A DNA stretch of 64,000 nucleotides from Candidatus Peribacteria bacterium (GTDB taxonomy: Bacteria > Patescibacteriota > Gracilibacteria > Absconditabacterales > Absconditicoccaceae). The stretch is from positions 1 through 64,000 of the forward strand of contig JAISMG010000038.1 in the NCBI GenBank assembly GCA_031276875.1. The letters are read 5' to 3'. The notes under the pieces were generated by a model that searched no databases, was not told the DNA's origin, and saw only the letters and a list, made by a program, of their open reading frames with translations. Below, in pieces: positions 28,508 through 40,126 of the stretch. The stretch's first letter is position 1; every line of letters begins with the position of its first letter. Position numbers and translations under genes: made by a program.

Positions 28508-29140
28508 TTACTCTTCCAAAATGTCCACAATCTGCTGTAAAATGTCTTCTACGTTTCCTTTTCCAGTGGTCCCTTTTCCTCCGTTGTAGGCATTGTACAG
28601 AAGCATCATCACATTTCCTCTGGAGGCTACTCCATCTTTGTTCCAGAATTTGCTGATATCCAGCCCAAGTTCCATCGCTCTTTTGTAATAGTTATCTGCT
28701 CGATGGGAAAGTCAGCTTTCAGACTGATAACCATCAATCATTCTTACTACTACTGTAATGCTTTGGGCGTTCGTGAGGTTTTGGCTAGGGTAGATGTAGT
28801 TACCGTTCCCTTTGAGAAATCCATAGCTACAAGCGTCGGTGACATAGGTTTTTAAATCTGACCGTGCAGCATTCAAATCGTAGAATGAGCAGTTATTTCC
28901 ATAGGAATAATTCATATTCCCGTTAACTCTGGCGAATTCTACAAAGAATTTTGCTGCTTCATCTCTTCTCAGCGTATCATATGCCCTAAAAGAGTTTGTG
29001 ATACTAAAGGAAGTGAGGCCTTTGTCATATCCCCATTGAACAGCGTCTTCTAGTACAGCAGCTCCGCAGTAGTGCGGAACAATCCCAAATCCTAGCATTG
29101 TCACCCCTAACATAACGAGGGTTGCATTCAGTTTTTTCAT
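28508..29140 (-). CDS. SLH-domain-like secreted protein
   Basis: Signal peptide; WGYDKGLTSF...DTLRRDEAAKFFVEFARV...ACSYGFLKGNGNYIYPSQNLTNAQSITVVVRM; join across TGA at about 28712. Confidence 0.65.
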
Positions 29141-29144
29141 CTGC

Positions 29145-29441
29145 TTATTCTTTAGCAAGTAAAGAGGAGTGTTTGATGACGAGGTATTTCACTTTTTCGT
29201 CGCCTTCTGACACTTCGATTTCGTCAGGAGCGTATTGGGTGAAATACACGGTATCCCCAATTTGTACGTCCATAGGACTTCTTTGTCCTGTTTCGAGGAT
29301 TTTCCCAGCTCCTACAGCAATGACTTTCCCTTTATGGGGTTTCTCTTTGCTGTCTGGGAGAATGATGCCACTTTTTGTGGTGTTCTCTTCCACGAGAGGT
29401 TTAATCAACACGTGGTCTTCTAAAGGTTGTAATGTTGCCAT
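29145..29441 (-). CDS. groES: Co-chaperonin GroES
   Basis: LQPLEDHVLIKPLVEENTTKSGIILPDSKEKPHKGKVIAVGAGK. Confidence 0.96.
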   Translation of the reverse strand: MATLQPLEDHVLIKPLVEENTTKSGIILPDSKEKPHKGKVIAVGAGKILETGQRSPMDVQIGDTVYFTQYAPDEIEVSEGDEKVKYLVIKHSSLLAKE

Positions 29442-29677
29442 AGCATAAAAGTATAAAAGATAAAAAGGCTGAACGTAAACGCTTGGTGTATCACAAGAAA
29501 CGCTTACGTGCTATGTTATACGAAAAAAAAAATGAATTGCAAGAAAAAATGATAGGAAAAAATTATATTCCATAAAATGGGTATCAGCTTTTTTTTATCT
29601 TGCTCTGGACATTTACCCTCCAAATCCCTAGTATACAGAAATACTCCCCTTTTTATTCCTTTCAACTTTTGCTTTCT

Positions 29678-30241
29678 ATGAAAAAATCCTTCACCCTCTT
29701 TGAAATGATACTGGTCATCGTTATTGTCGGCATTATCAGTCTAATGATTATGAGATTGACGGGCAGCCAACTCCAAAAACTCCAACGAAAAACTGAAAAA
29801 GACACCCTCCTCACTGCCTACCAAAACCGTTATTCCAAAAATCTGACTTCTTCTCTTTTTCTTGGAACAACATATGCAATGATGCAAATGACCTTTGCGA
29901 CAGGAGCAAATAATATCGCAATCGCCTATTTTACCGGGGAAGAACAGCCCTTTTTCACCGACAGCATTCAAGGAGACTTTCAAATCGAACAAATTATCAC
30001 CAATCCCAATGTTGTTGGGAATGTGCAAACCACAGACACACTCACTCTCACGCTCAAGCCTTATGAAATCCCTTGCACGTTAGAGAACAAAGGAAACAAT
30101 CTTCCGGAAATCATTCTTATTATCAAAATGAAAAAGCAGAAAAAGTATTGCTTTAGTATTTCCCATAAGAGCTGTAGAATGAGAGAAGTCGTATGTACTT
30201 CAAGACGAGACCCAGAATATCTTCCTGATTTCGCAGAATAA
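29678..30241 (+). CDS. Type IV pilin-like / pseudopilin
   Basis: MKKSFTLFEMILVIVIVGIISLMIMR N-methylation motif. Confidence 0.8.
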   Translation: MKKSFTLFEMILVIVIVGIISLMIMRLTGSQLQKLQRKTEKDTLLTAYQNRYSKNLTSSLFLGTTYAMMQMTFATGANNIAIAYFTGEEQPFFTDSIQGDFQIEQIITNPNVVGNVQTTDTLTLTLKPYEIPCTLENKGNNLPEIILIIKMKKQKKYCFSISHKSCRMREVVCTSRRDPEYLPDFAE

Positions 30242-30302
30242 CTTGTTTTTGGTGAGAAAATACGTATACCATCATCATCCTCTTTACTTTGTTGCTCCTC
30301 CT

Positions 30303-30938
30303 ATGCGTAAAGCTTTTACTCTCGTAGAAACCTTAATCGTGATTGCTGTCTTTGGGACAGGGATTTTGGCAGTGCTGTATGGTATTACGCAGACCCTTGG
30401 CAATCAAGACAAAATCAAAACGCAAATCACCTCTTCTTTTCTCGCTAGAGAAGGCATAGAACTGATGTATCATCTCAGAGACAGTAATTACCGCAAATCC
30501 TTGCCTCGAAATTGTGTATTTCAACCTTGGAATGGATGAGGAGGTGAGCCAATAAATCCAGAAACGAACCCTTTTTGTCCTAAGTATTTCACATCAGGAA
30601 TGGTACTCACGGTAGCAATGGACCCAGAACAGTATGTGAAAATCACCACAGAAGAACTTTCCCCATCGTTTGAAGAAAATTTCACCAAATTTCAGCTCTC
30701 TTATGCGACAGGAGATATTCCTCCTTTTCAGTATGTACAAAAGAAACAACATGCTGATACTTCCGACGAACAATCGCTCCGATACGCCAGATACCTGCTT
30801 CTCTTACCTGTGTATGAAAATGGAACAGCACTTCCCACCGACCATATTCTCAAAATTGAATCTCACGTCCTCTTTCAGAAAGGTGCACTCACCGGTGAAA
30901 AAGTGATGGAAAGTTTTATCTGAAATTATGAATTCTAA
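30303..30938 (+). CDS. Type IV pilin-like / minor pilin
   Basis: MRKAFTLVETLIVIAVFGTGILAVLYG; continues across TGA to SFI[G]NYEF-TAA. Confidence 0.8.
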
Positions 30939-31619
30939 ATGCGTAAAGCCTTTACTCTCGTAGAAACCCTCATCGTCATTATCATTATTGGGATTTTGGC
31001 AGCAGTGCTGATAGAGTCGTATTTGACGATTACCAAAATTGCTTTTAAAATCGAACAGGAAAAAAATCTGTCTGAAGAAGCCCTGATGATTACGCAGATT
31101 TTTCAATCTATTGCCGATACTGCAACGATTGATTATGAGAAATACACAGAAAATAATATCAATCTATCGGGAGAAAACGGATTTGTAAATACGTTGTATT
31201 TGACGGGAGGACAACGAACAGGAGCGAGCATATATTCAACGGGAACGTGTTTATCAGGGAATGCATTTGCAATGCAAAACGGTGTCTATCCTGACGCTTC
31301 CGCAATTATTTTTGCACATTCAGGGTGTCAACTGCTACTCTCTCAAAATGGAACCCATACTCCCCTCCTCGCTACTCAAAAACTCATTCCCTCCAAAGCA
31401 CTCTTTAAAGTCATTCCATTTGATAGTGAAGAACACTATTTCAGTGAAAATTATAAGGGACAAATGCTGATAAATGAAATCGCTAAACCTGCTTTTCGAG
31501 TCTTTCTTCATCTGTATTCGCCTTTTTATCAGCCAGTCGGACAAAATAATATTGCTCAGCCTTTACAACTTTTTTTCAATCTCAATGCCCCACTTCCTTC
31601 GCTCTTTTCTCTGAACTAA
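30939..31619 (+). CDS. Type IV pilin-like / minor pilin
   Basis: MRKAFTLVETLIVIIIIGILAAVLIESYLTITKIA. Confidence 0.82.
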   Translation: MRKAFTLVETLIVIIIIGILAAVLIESYLTITKIAFKIEQEKNLSEEALMITQIFQSIADTATIDYEKYTENNINLSGENGFVNTLYLTGGQRTGASIYSTGTCLSGNAFAMQNGVYPDASAIIFAHSGCQLLLSQNGTHTPLLATQKLIPSKALFKVIPFDSEEHYFSENYKGQMLINEIAKPAFRVFLHLYSPFYQPVGQNNIAQPLQLFFNLNAPLPSLFSLN

Positions 31620-32451
31620 TCCCTCACATTGACGAAAACAAGGGAATATTTCTCTGCTCGTGATTTTTGTGCTGTTGGCTTCGTCGCTGATTGCACTTTT
31701 GGCAATGCACCAAATCAGAAATCTGATGACCTATGGAGCGACCACCTACAATTATTTCAGGGCTCATTATTTGGCGAGAGCGGGACTGGAACTTGCTTTG
31801 ACGGAAACTCACCTTCGCGACGCAGGATTTCAAATGGGAGCTAAACAGGGAATTGCCTCCGGTGATGCTATCGTCTCTGAAAATGTTTGGTCAGAATATG
31901 AAGCATTTGCACCATATTTCACAGTACATATGGAAGCAAGGAAAAAAGAATATCGTAAAGATTTGACACCAGGAGAAAGTATCGTAATTCCGCTTTTTCT
32001 GGACAACAAAGAGTTGGGACATTCTGGATGGTTGACTGGCGTTAAAGCAGAAGAGCTTGAAAAGTACACGCAAAACATTTCTTTAACAAATGAGAAAAAT
32101 GCTGACTTATTTTTTGGGATTTTTGCTTTTTCAGGGGAACAGAGCGATGAAATGGTCGGAATGGTCTCCAAAACTGGAAAAACTTTAGCTACTTTTTTGG
32201 GAGATGGAGAAGTAAAAGCCGTACTCGCAAATACTGCTCTAAGAAAATATTTGACGATTGTAAATCCTACATCTAATCCTACAGTATCCATAACTTTAAC
32301 TGCTACTTCTCAGCCTTTTGCAATAGCTGATACCCATATCAACGTTCAAGCTCATTATGGAGATACCGACGTTGGATTGGAAGCAATCTATACTGAACCC
32401 TTCCCAAATTTCTTACAAGGAGTAATGGGTTCAGAGTCTAGTACACCTTAA
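31585..32451 (+). CDS. PilX-like minor pilin assembly protein
   Basis: MPHFLRSFLGTNPSHGRKQGNISLLVIFVLLASSLIALLAMHQIRN; overlaps preceding gene end; same cluster. Confidence 0.6.
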
Positions 32452-32472
32452 TACTCATCGCAATCAATGCTC

Positions 32473-33234
32473 CTATACAGCATTAAACACTACTTCTGCA
32501 CCATATATCTCTCCCATTTTACGAACAACAGTCGCTAACGCATAACGCGGGTCTTGCTGATTGTGATAATACCATTTATGCGGGTCAAATACTACAATCT
32601 TTTTTAAACAAGCATAAGGCTGAAACACTTCCGAATGCGTCACAACAATAGGTCAAACCGTACCTTTTTTGATAGCTCGCCAATGAAGGTCTTTTCTGAG
32701 TTGCGTATCGGTAGATGCCAAATGAAGCACTTCTGGAGAAGATAATAAGTCGGAAGAAAGCGTATTGTACCTCGTCCAATTGTCAGGGAAAATGAACAAA
32801 TGCTGTCCCGCAGGCGACAAAGGGAACTCCCCCACCATTGTCACATCAGATTTTTTTTTCACTTTTACTTTATGCTCTCTCATCAGCAAATCAGTAATCT
32901 CTGTGGAAACAAAGTACCTGATGACGGATTTGTAGCTAGAATACCACCAATACACCATTCGATGAAGAAAAGAAAGAAAATGCTGAGGAAAAAATGCGGG
33001 AATAAGCACGTTGACGGACTGCTCAGGATAAAACTGTGTATAAGTTTCTGCAAAAGCGATTTCCTCGCCCAGATTAAGCAGAATATCATCTGAAGTTTTG
33101 AGTAAATCACCGCTCTGCCCCACAGGAAAGTTAGCTTGAAATACTCTATCCTGTCCTGCAAATTTGGTGAACGAAAAGAGATACATCACAGCACAAAAAT
33201 AGATAAAACGACTGCCACTCCCAGAACTATACAC
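32473..33234 (-). CDS. Putative PriA-like helicase remnant
   Basis: IVVTHSEVFQPYACLKKIVVFDPHKWYYHNQQDPRYALATVVRKMGEIYGAEVVF resembles PriA motif II/III region; no Walker A; start uncertain (GTG or upstream). Confidence 0.35.
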
Positions 33235-33348
33235 AAGTCGTTCAAAAGTGCAAGTGGTCGTTGAAAATAAAATTCTAGACAGATTTTTTGCTTTTTTTTC
33301 AATTTTGAGTATACTTACGTTGTCTCTTTATTTTACTTCCAGTATCTT

Positions 33349-36057
33349 ATGCAAGAAAATCCTCTATACCCCAATGAGCGAAAAACATCCCTACAAGCAA
33401 TAAAAGAATATATTTTGTCATTATTGAAAAAAAAGCAATCATTCCACGAAACCACAAAAGAACTAGAAGACACGTTGAATAGTGAAAGTAAAGAAGCATT
33501 ACAACAAAAACAAGAGCAAAACTTTCGAGAAAAAATGAAAAAAAAGCTCTTTGAAAAAGAAAAAGCACAAAATACTTCTAATAAATGATATATATATCCA
33601 GATAATTTAAAATTTCCTCCTGAAGATAGCGATGAATATCTCCCTCAAGATATGGAAGTAGGAGAAACAAACGGAGAAGCAGAACATTTTTGAGAAATTT
33701 ATCCGGTATACCGTGGATACTATCCTATCGGTAAAAAATCCTATTTCGACCCCAAAACAAATCTTTGGTCCAAAAAGAAACAGCTTGTCCCTTTGGAACA
33801 CAAAACCGAAAACGGAAAACAGCTTTTTTCTTATGTTGGCTATGTTCAGTCTGGGATTACCGCTATTCCTTTGCCCGAAACAGCAATGCCCGACACGTTT
33901 TCTCTCGTATATCACGGGAAAGATATGCCACTTTTTCAGAGAGACCAAAATTATTGCATTTATATAACGAGCAAATCAAAACAAATTATCAGTTTTCAAT
34001 TTGCCTTGAAGGAAAAAGATTTTAAACAACCTCCCCTTTCTGCCGATAGTGAAAAAGTCATTTTTTCTTCACTTACCAAAGCAACACAAGACCTCCTCGC
34101 AAGATTACGTGGAACTTCAACAGCTCAACAAATCTGATATACTCTCGCAACCTACATCAATACCGCGAAAAAATATGCAACTACCAAACAGGGAACGCTC
34201 CGAAACCAATCTCACAGCAAAAATTATATTACCAATCTGGATAAATCTCCTATTTTGGAATGTTTTAGTGCAAACAGCCTTTTAGTAGCTCTGTGTAGAG
34301 AACTAGGAATTCCTGCAAGATTGGTGGTAGGACACCTAGTACAATCCGCAAGCAAAGATGGAAAAGCTCATCTCAGTACTAATAATGGACACGCCCGAAC
34401 GGAAATTCGAGATGGAAATCAGCGAATAAGATTTGATGCTACTCCCAAACAAAAAGAAAATGGAGAAAATGCTGGCGAAAACGGGGAAGACCTAGCAGAA
34501 AACCAAGCAAAACCATCTGGAGAATGAGACAAATGAAGCCAATGAAACCAATGAAACCAAAAACCACAAAGCCCCGAAGGGGCGACAGAACATAACCCAG
34601 GGCAACGCCCTGGGGACACAGAGAATTCCGAACACTCTGAGAACTCCGAACACTCCGAGAACTCTGAACACTCCGAGAACTCTGAACACTCCGAGAACTC
34701 TGAACACTCTGAGAACTCCGAACACTCCGAGAACTCTGAACACTCTGAGAACTCTGAACACTCCGAGAACTCCGAACACTCTGAAAAGGCTGAACAGTTC
34801 GAAAAGTCCACTCCTAAAAGTCCTGATGAAATGCTCGACGAATTCATCCAAAAAGCCAAAGAAGATTCCCTCACCAAACAAGGAGAACAACTCAAAAAAG
34901 CACTAGAACAATTAGAACAAGCTGACACCAAAGAACAGATGAGAGAAATTCTGGATAATGCACAGCTGAACGACTTTGCAAAAGAACTCCTAGATGAACT
35001 CGGAAATAAAGGCATCCTAGAACAAGAAAAAGAAGCATTAAAAAACATAGAAGATGAAAAGGAACTGGAAGAGAAACTCAAAGATTCCCTTCTCGACCCA
35101 GAATACAAAAAGAAACTGGAAGCATACGCAGACATCATCAGAAAAAATATTGAGGAGCAAAAAAAGAAACTAAAAACCGAAATGGAAAGATTTTGATTTA
35201 AAGAACAAGAACTGACTCTCTATAAAAAATATAAAGAATTGGAAAAAGAAGTCCGACCAGAAGTAAAAAAACAGGTTGCAGAACTCCAAAAAATTCTCCC
35301 ACCAAATTATATCTTCCAGAGAGATGAAGAAAATAGGTATCATAGCGGTTCTAAACTTGATAGAAATAAACTGGTAAACTGGAAACTAGAAGGAAATACC
35401 AAACTCTTTCAGAGGTCAGAAATCAAAGAAGAACTCCAAGAAATCAATATGTTTGAAACCATCATCATTGACCGTTCTGGGAGTATGGGAAGCTTTAGTG
35501 ATACTACTTCTCCCTTTTATCAATCTATCAAAGCAGCCATCACCAGAGCTAAAGTTTTGGAACAGTTCAAAGTCCAGATGAGTATTGTGGTGTTTGATGA
35601 TAGTATTGACGAAGTAATGCAATTTGGAGAAACCTTTTCGGAACGTAAAACCCATATTCCTTCCAAACTGATGAGAGCAGCCACCACGAGAAGCGGAGGG
35701 AATAGTCAAGAACCTATCAGCTTTGTGTATACCAATATGAAAAAAAAGCTGAAAGAAAGCTGATGAAAATCATTTGGAAATATTTCCTTCATCGGAGATG
35801 GCGACCTGTATAATTTTAACCAAGTCCCTCCACTCAAAGCAATGATTAACGAACTGAAAAAACAAGGAATGGGTATCACTGCATATTATATCAATCAAAG
35901 TAAAGAAAAAATGCCATTGATAGAATATTACTTTTGATCTCCAGATGAAGGAACTACCATCTACGCAAAAGATAGTCCCGATTTATCACAGAAAATCATC
36001 AATAACCACAGGTCAAAACTATCTTTACTTATCAAAAAATACCTCAAACAACAATAA
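33349..36057 (+). CDS. Transglutaminase-like plus von Willebrand factor A domain protein (about 902 aa)
   Basis: FSANSLLVALCRELGIPARLVVGHL...GHARTEI...IRFDATP transglutaminase core; C-terminal ETIIIDRSGSMGSFSDTTSPF VWA MIDAS; single frame with many TGA-Gly. Confidence 0.8.
34567..34614. repeat. Double-hairpin element inside the transglutaminase-VWA gene
   Basis: CAAAGCCCCGAAGGGGCGACAGAACATAACCCAGGGCAACGCCCTGGG; GCCCC-gaa-GGGGC and CCCAGGGC-aac-GCCCTGGG; encodes PQSPEGATEHNPGQRPG. Confidence 0.8.
34621..34782 (+). repeat. 18-bp tandem repeat x9 encoding ENSEHS hexapeptide
   Basis: GARAAYTCYGAACACTCY repeated 9 times in frame. Confidence 0.95.
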
Positions 36058-36095
36058 AAAATAATCTACTTTTTATCACTTACCTATACCACACT

Positions 36096-39000
36096 ATGAC
36101 CAACACAGACATCAACGCTTCACACAGCACAGAGTCATCAACACTTGAGAAAAAAGAAACTCCTGCAAAATTTTTTATTGAACTACTCCCGATAAAAGAT
36201 AAGAAAGATAAGTTTTCCTATCTCACGAATTTATCTTTAATAAAAAATCTTACAGTAACAGAGTTAAAAAACCTCTGACTAAAATTAAATGATAAAAATG
36301 ATTTCATAACAACAGATAATCGAAAAACATTCTTAGTTTTAAAACAAAATCTTATAGGAATAGGAAATAAACACAAAACTTTACCCTCTATAAAAATAGA
36401 GGATTTTATGAATTCTCATGTTCTACTTTTCCAAGCAAAAGAAATAGAAATAGATACATGAATATTGATTATCACAACAACTGATAATCTAAAATTTTAT
36501 GGAAATATTGAATCATACCTTTTAAATTGATTACAAAGTTTAATGGAATGAACTGATAATAAAATCAAAGAATATCTGATAACAAAAAAAAAAGAACAAA
36601 CCTATAATTTTCAAAAGCCACTACTTACCATCAAAACTTCAAAGAAAACACTAAACACCTGAGCAGATGATTACTGCATTACCAGTGAAGAGCAAAAAGA
36701 ATTCTGTGTCCTCAAAGACAATACAATAGCTACCTACAACTACACCGATGACGCTATCAACAACCTCTCAGATTACTATGACCTCAGTAATTATGGAACC
36801 GTCAAACAGATAAGAACCGACATCAATAATAACTTCTACTTTATCATCACCGAACAGGATGAAAAATCCCAGCTCAGAATACTCAATAGAAACTCTTTGG
36901 AAGAAGTGATGCAGTTCGTTGACCTCACAAAAATTGTCCACCTCAGTAATGAACAAGGGAAACTCTTGTGTATGGACAAAGACGGCTACCTGAGAATTAT
37001 CACTATCAATACCAAACAGCTCCCGAGAGGCTATGTAGACCACAACCCTATCAATGCAGAAACTCAGAAACAAACCGTCATAAAAATCGAAGACAAAGCT
37101 CGTAGCGACCTCAAACAAACTATCGAAACAGGACTTACTCTGGAACTTAATGAAAATGGAACAACTCCCCTGTCCGAAGACGCCCATACTGATGAAGTTC
37201 TCAGACAAAAACTCCGAGATACAAAAATCACTATTCCTCATCATCCTGAGGACGCAACAGAATGAAATGAAGACGAGAATAAGAAATCTGAAAATAATAA
37301 ACAAATCACCCTCAAACAACTCTTCATTTCTGCCACTAGCCTCCCAGACATTAACCAAGTCTATACGCTCGCCCAACAGCTCAAACTCAATCCAAAAGTT
37401 GCAGCAGTAAAAGGACTCATTGACCCTATCATCCAAGAAATCTCAGAAAAAAAAGCAAAAATCAGATTGGAAACTATCTCTCAGAGCCTTCAACATATCG
37501 TAGAACATCTCCCAACTGCTTCAGATTTCTCTGACTTTTTAACTATCAAACAACAGCTTGCTGAGATTAAAAAAGAAAGAAGTCAGATACTGGTTGCTGA
37601 TAAAGCATTTGATGTCCTCCTCAAAGAAACTATGCAAAGTATCGAAGAAAAAATCAAAGAATATCAAACGACTCACCAAGAAGAAATAATGCAAATGGTG
37701 GAAGAAAACCTAAAAACCATTCAGAAAGCTTTGGCAGATATAGACCATCTTCCTCACATCAATGAAATCATAAGACATCCTGTACGAGAACAAACTAAAA
37801 AACTTCTTACCTATCTCCCTGATGAAGAGAAAAATAAGCTAGAAGAAAAACTCCAGCAGATAAAAAAGCAGAGACAAAATGTGCTGAAAGCACTTGCTCA
37901 CAACGAATTCAAAGACCAACAACAAGCACAGGCTAAAAAACTTTTGGAACTAGAAAATAGTCTTAAAGAAATCAAAGATGTTATCCTGAGTATCAATGAA
38001 GAAGAAACTTTGGAACAGGTAGAAAAATCTGACCCTCTCGTACTAGCTACTAAACAAGAGCTAGAAACACTCCCTGCCACTCAGAAAGTTCAAGAGCTCT
38101 CACTCAAATTGGAACAAATGTTTAAAGAAAGAGCTTTGAGTATCAAATTTTCCAAAGAAGAAAATACTACTTCGTTCAAAACGCTAGACCAATACGGCAT
38201 CCCCAAAGCACTCTACTTTGTTCCAGAAATTGAAAAAAAAGTAAAACGAGATATCTATGCAAAACCTCTTCCAGATGAAAAATATAGACTACAATTTCAT
38301 TCTTCTGCAGGAAATATCATCGAACCTAATCTCAACAAAAAAATACTCGGAAATTACAAATTTGTATATACGGAAGAAGAATTTATTGATTTGAAAAATA
38401 CCATCCATCAACGAACTACCAATGGAACAAAAAAAACTTTTTACGAACTCTTGAAAAAACCTAATAAATCTGACGAAGAACAACAAACATTTGCTCAAAT
38501 GGAACAAAAATATTATATCCCCAGAATGATAGACATTATGAATACCATTACCGGAGAAGGTAAATTACGAAATCTCCATCAGAGAAAAAATCTGCCCCAT
38601 ATGGACTCCAAAACCGTAATTACCCCAAGCATTCAAGGAAGATTAGGTGAACGAGGAAATAGGATGACCCAGCAATTGGTGAATCATCAAGGATATATGA
38701 TTATCGAAAGTGATGCTGGAACGGGAAAAAACTTCAAAGTTGACCTCATCGGAAAGCTCACCAATAGAGAAATTTTTGATATTTCTTGTAATGCTCATAT
38801 GGAAAAAGAAGACCTGCTTTTTTCTCCAGAAATCAATACTGATGGTACCTACCGCCAACCTAGTGAACTCATTAGAGGAATTCAGACTCCTGGAGCCATT
38901 ATCCTGCTAGATGAAGTTAATACCCTAAAACCCGGAGTAGCAAAATTATTAAATCCTCTCCTAGATGGACGTAGATATATCAATGACCCTCAGCTTTGAA

Positions 39001-39518
39001 AGATACACGTACACCCTTCTGTGATTATTATCGGTGCGATGAACCCTAGAGATTATCTAGGAACTAATCCTCTGCCTCAGGAACAAGTTTCCCGTGCAAC
39101 GTTTGTAAATGATGACTATCTCCCTGCTGAGGAAGAAGCATTTATGATAAGCAAACATCTAGCAGGAGCAGTAAGTAGCTTAACGTGGGAAGAATTTAAA
39201 ACATATCGGGAAAACTACAATATCAGAGATGAAAAACCTAATAATAAAACCCTGTATCATCTGTTCAAAGCAATGCAAAAAGTAGTGAATATAGCAAATA
39301 AACTCAGAGACATAAGAATGAAAACCCAGAGATGAAAAGCTGAGATTGGTGAAGAATTGGAATGGTTATTTTCTCCTAGAGAAAGTATACAAATTATCCA
39401 AGATTATAATACTTCCAAAGATATTCACAAGTCTATAAACCGTATTGTCTTGCCAAAAATTGCTGACTTAGAACAGAGAGAATATGCACAAAAAATTATT
39501 GAAGAAGTGATGAAATAA
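36096..39518 (+). CDS. Giant (1140 aa) MoxR/CbbQ-type AAA+ ATPase with long N-terminal extension
   Basis: Walker A IIESDAGTGKNFKVDLIGKL, Walker B GAIILLDEVNTL, IIIGAMNPRDYLG; single frame with multiple TGA-Gly. Confidence 0.85.
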
Positions 39519-39546
39519 CAACAGTAGGTTATTTAAAATACTGCCA

Positions 39547-39957
39547 TTACTTTATCTCCAGTTCTTCCAAAATCTGCCTTATCCCCTCTTTGAGTTCGTC
39601 AATGAAAAAAGAAAACTGGTTTCTCATAAATCCATCCTCCAACAGCAACGTATCCAATGCGTCCGTCGTCTGCAAAAGTCCTCCCACGATAGCACGCAAT
39701 GCTTGTTCATCAGTAATCAATCCTTTGTTGATTTCTTGTGCAAGCCTGAACGTATGATACTTAATTTTCAAGAGTGATTGCACAACTCTATCCACAAATT
39801 CGCTATCAAACTGTTGGAGCACACCGCCCCCATAACTTCCTACTGACTGTGCATTTACTTCCAAAGCAGAAATCAGTGCATCACAAGTGGTGGTAATCTG
39901 TTCTACCAGATGAGAAACTTTGGTAGTAACAGTAGATTGAAGAGTGAGATTTTCCAT
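39547..39957 (-). CDS. Hypothetical helical protein
   Basis: MENLTLQSTVTTKVSHLVEQITTTCDALISALE...; 136 aa. Confidence 0.5.
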   Translation of the reverse strand: MENLTLQSTVTTKVSHLVEQITTTCDALISALEVNAQSVGSYGGGVLQQFDSEFVDRVVQSLLKIKYHTFRLAQEINKGLITDEQALRAIVGGLLQTTDALDTLLLEDGFMRNQFSFFIDELKEGIRQILEELEIK

Positions 39958-40040
39958 ACTAATAAGGTATAAAGAATAAAAGAAATCTTTTTTGCCTGAA
40001 ATAAGTATACTCCAAATATCCAAAAAAAGCAAAAAAAGCA

Positions 40041-40088
40041 AAAAGTCTGACTTCCTTACCTCTTGCGAAAGAGAAATCAGACTTTTTT
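40041..40088. terminator. Bidirectional terminator
   Basis: AAAAGTCTGA...TCAGACTTTTTT. Confidence 0.7.
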
Positions 40089-40126
40089 ATACTTTACTTT
40101 GAGGAATGTTGATGATAAATTGATAA

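Noticed and set aside
34621-34782. Possible CRISPR array or VNTR locus
   Set aside because: 18-bp units are contiguous without spacers and in frame within a CDS; no cas genes in the window.
34419-35138. Minus-strand ORFs 34419-35138 and 34492-34890 (SECSEF / FRVLGV repeats)
   Set aside because: Antisense translation of the ENSEHS tandem repeat; the plus-strand frame carries real transglutaminase and VWA domains.
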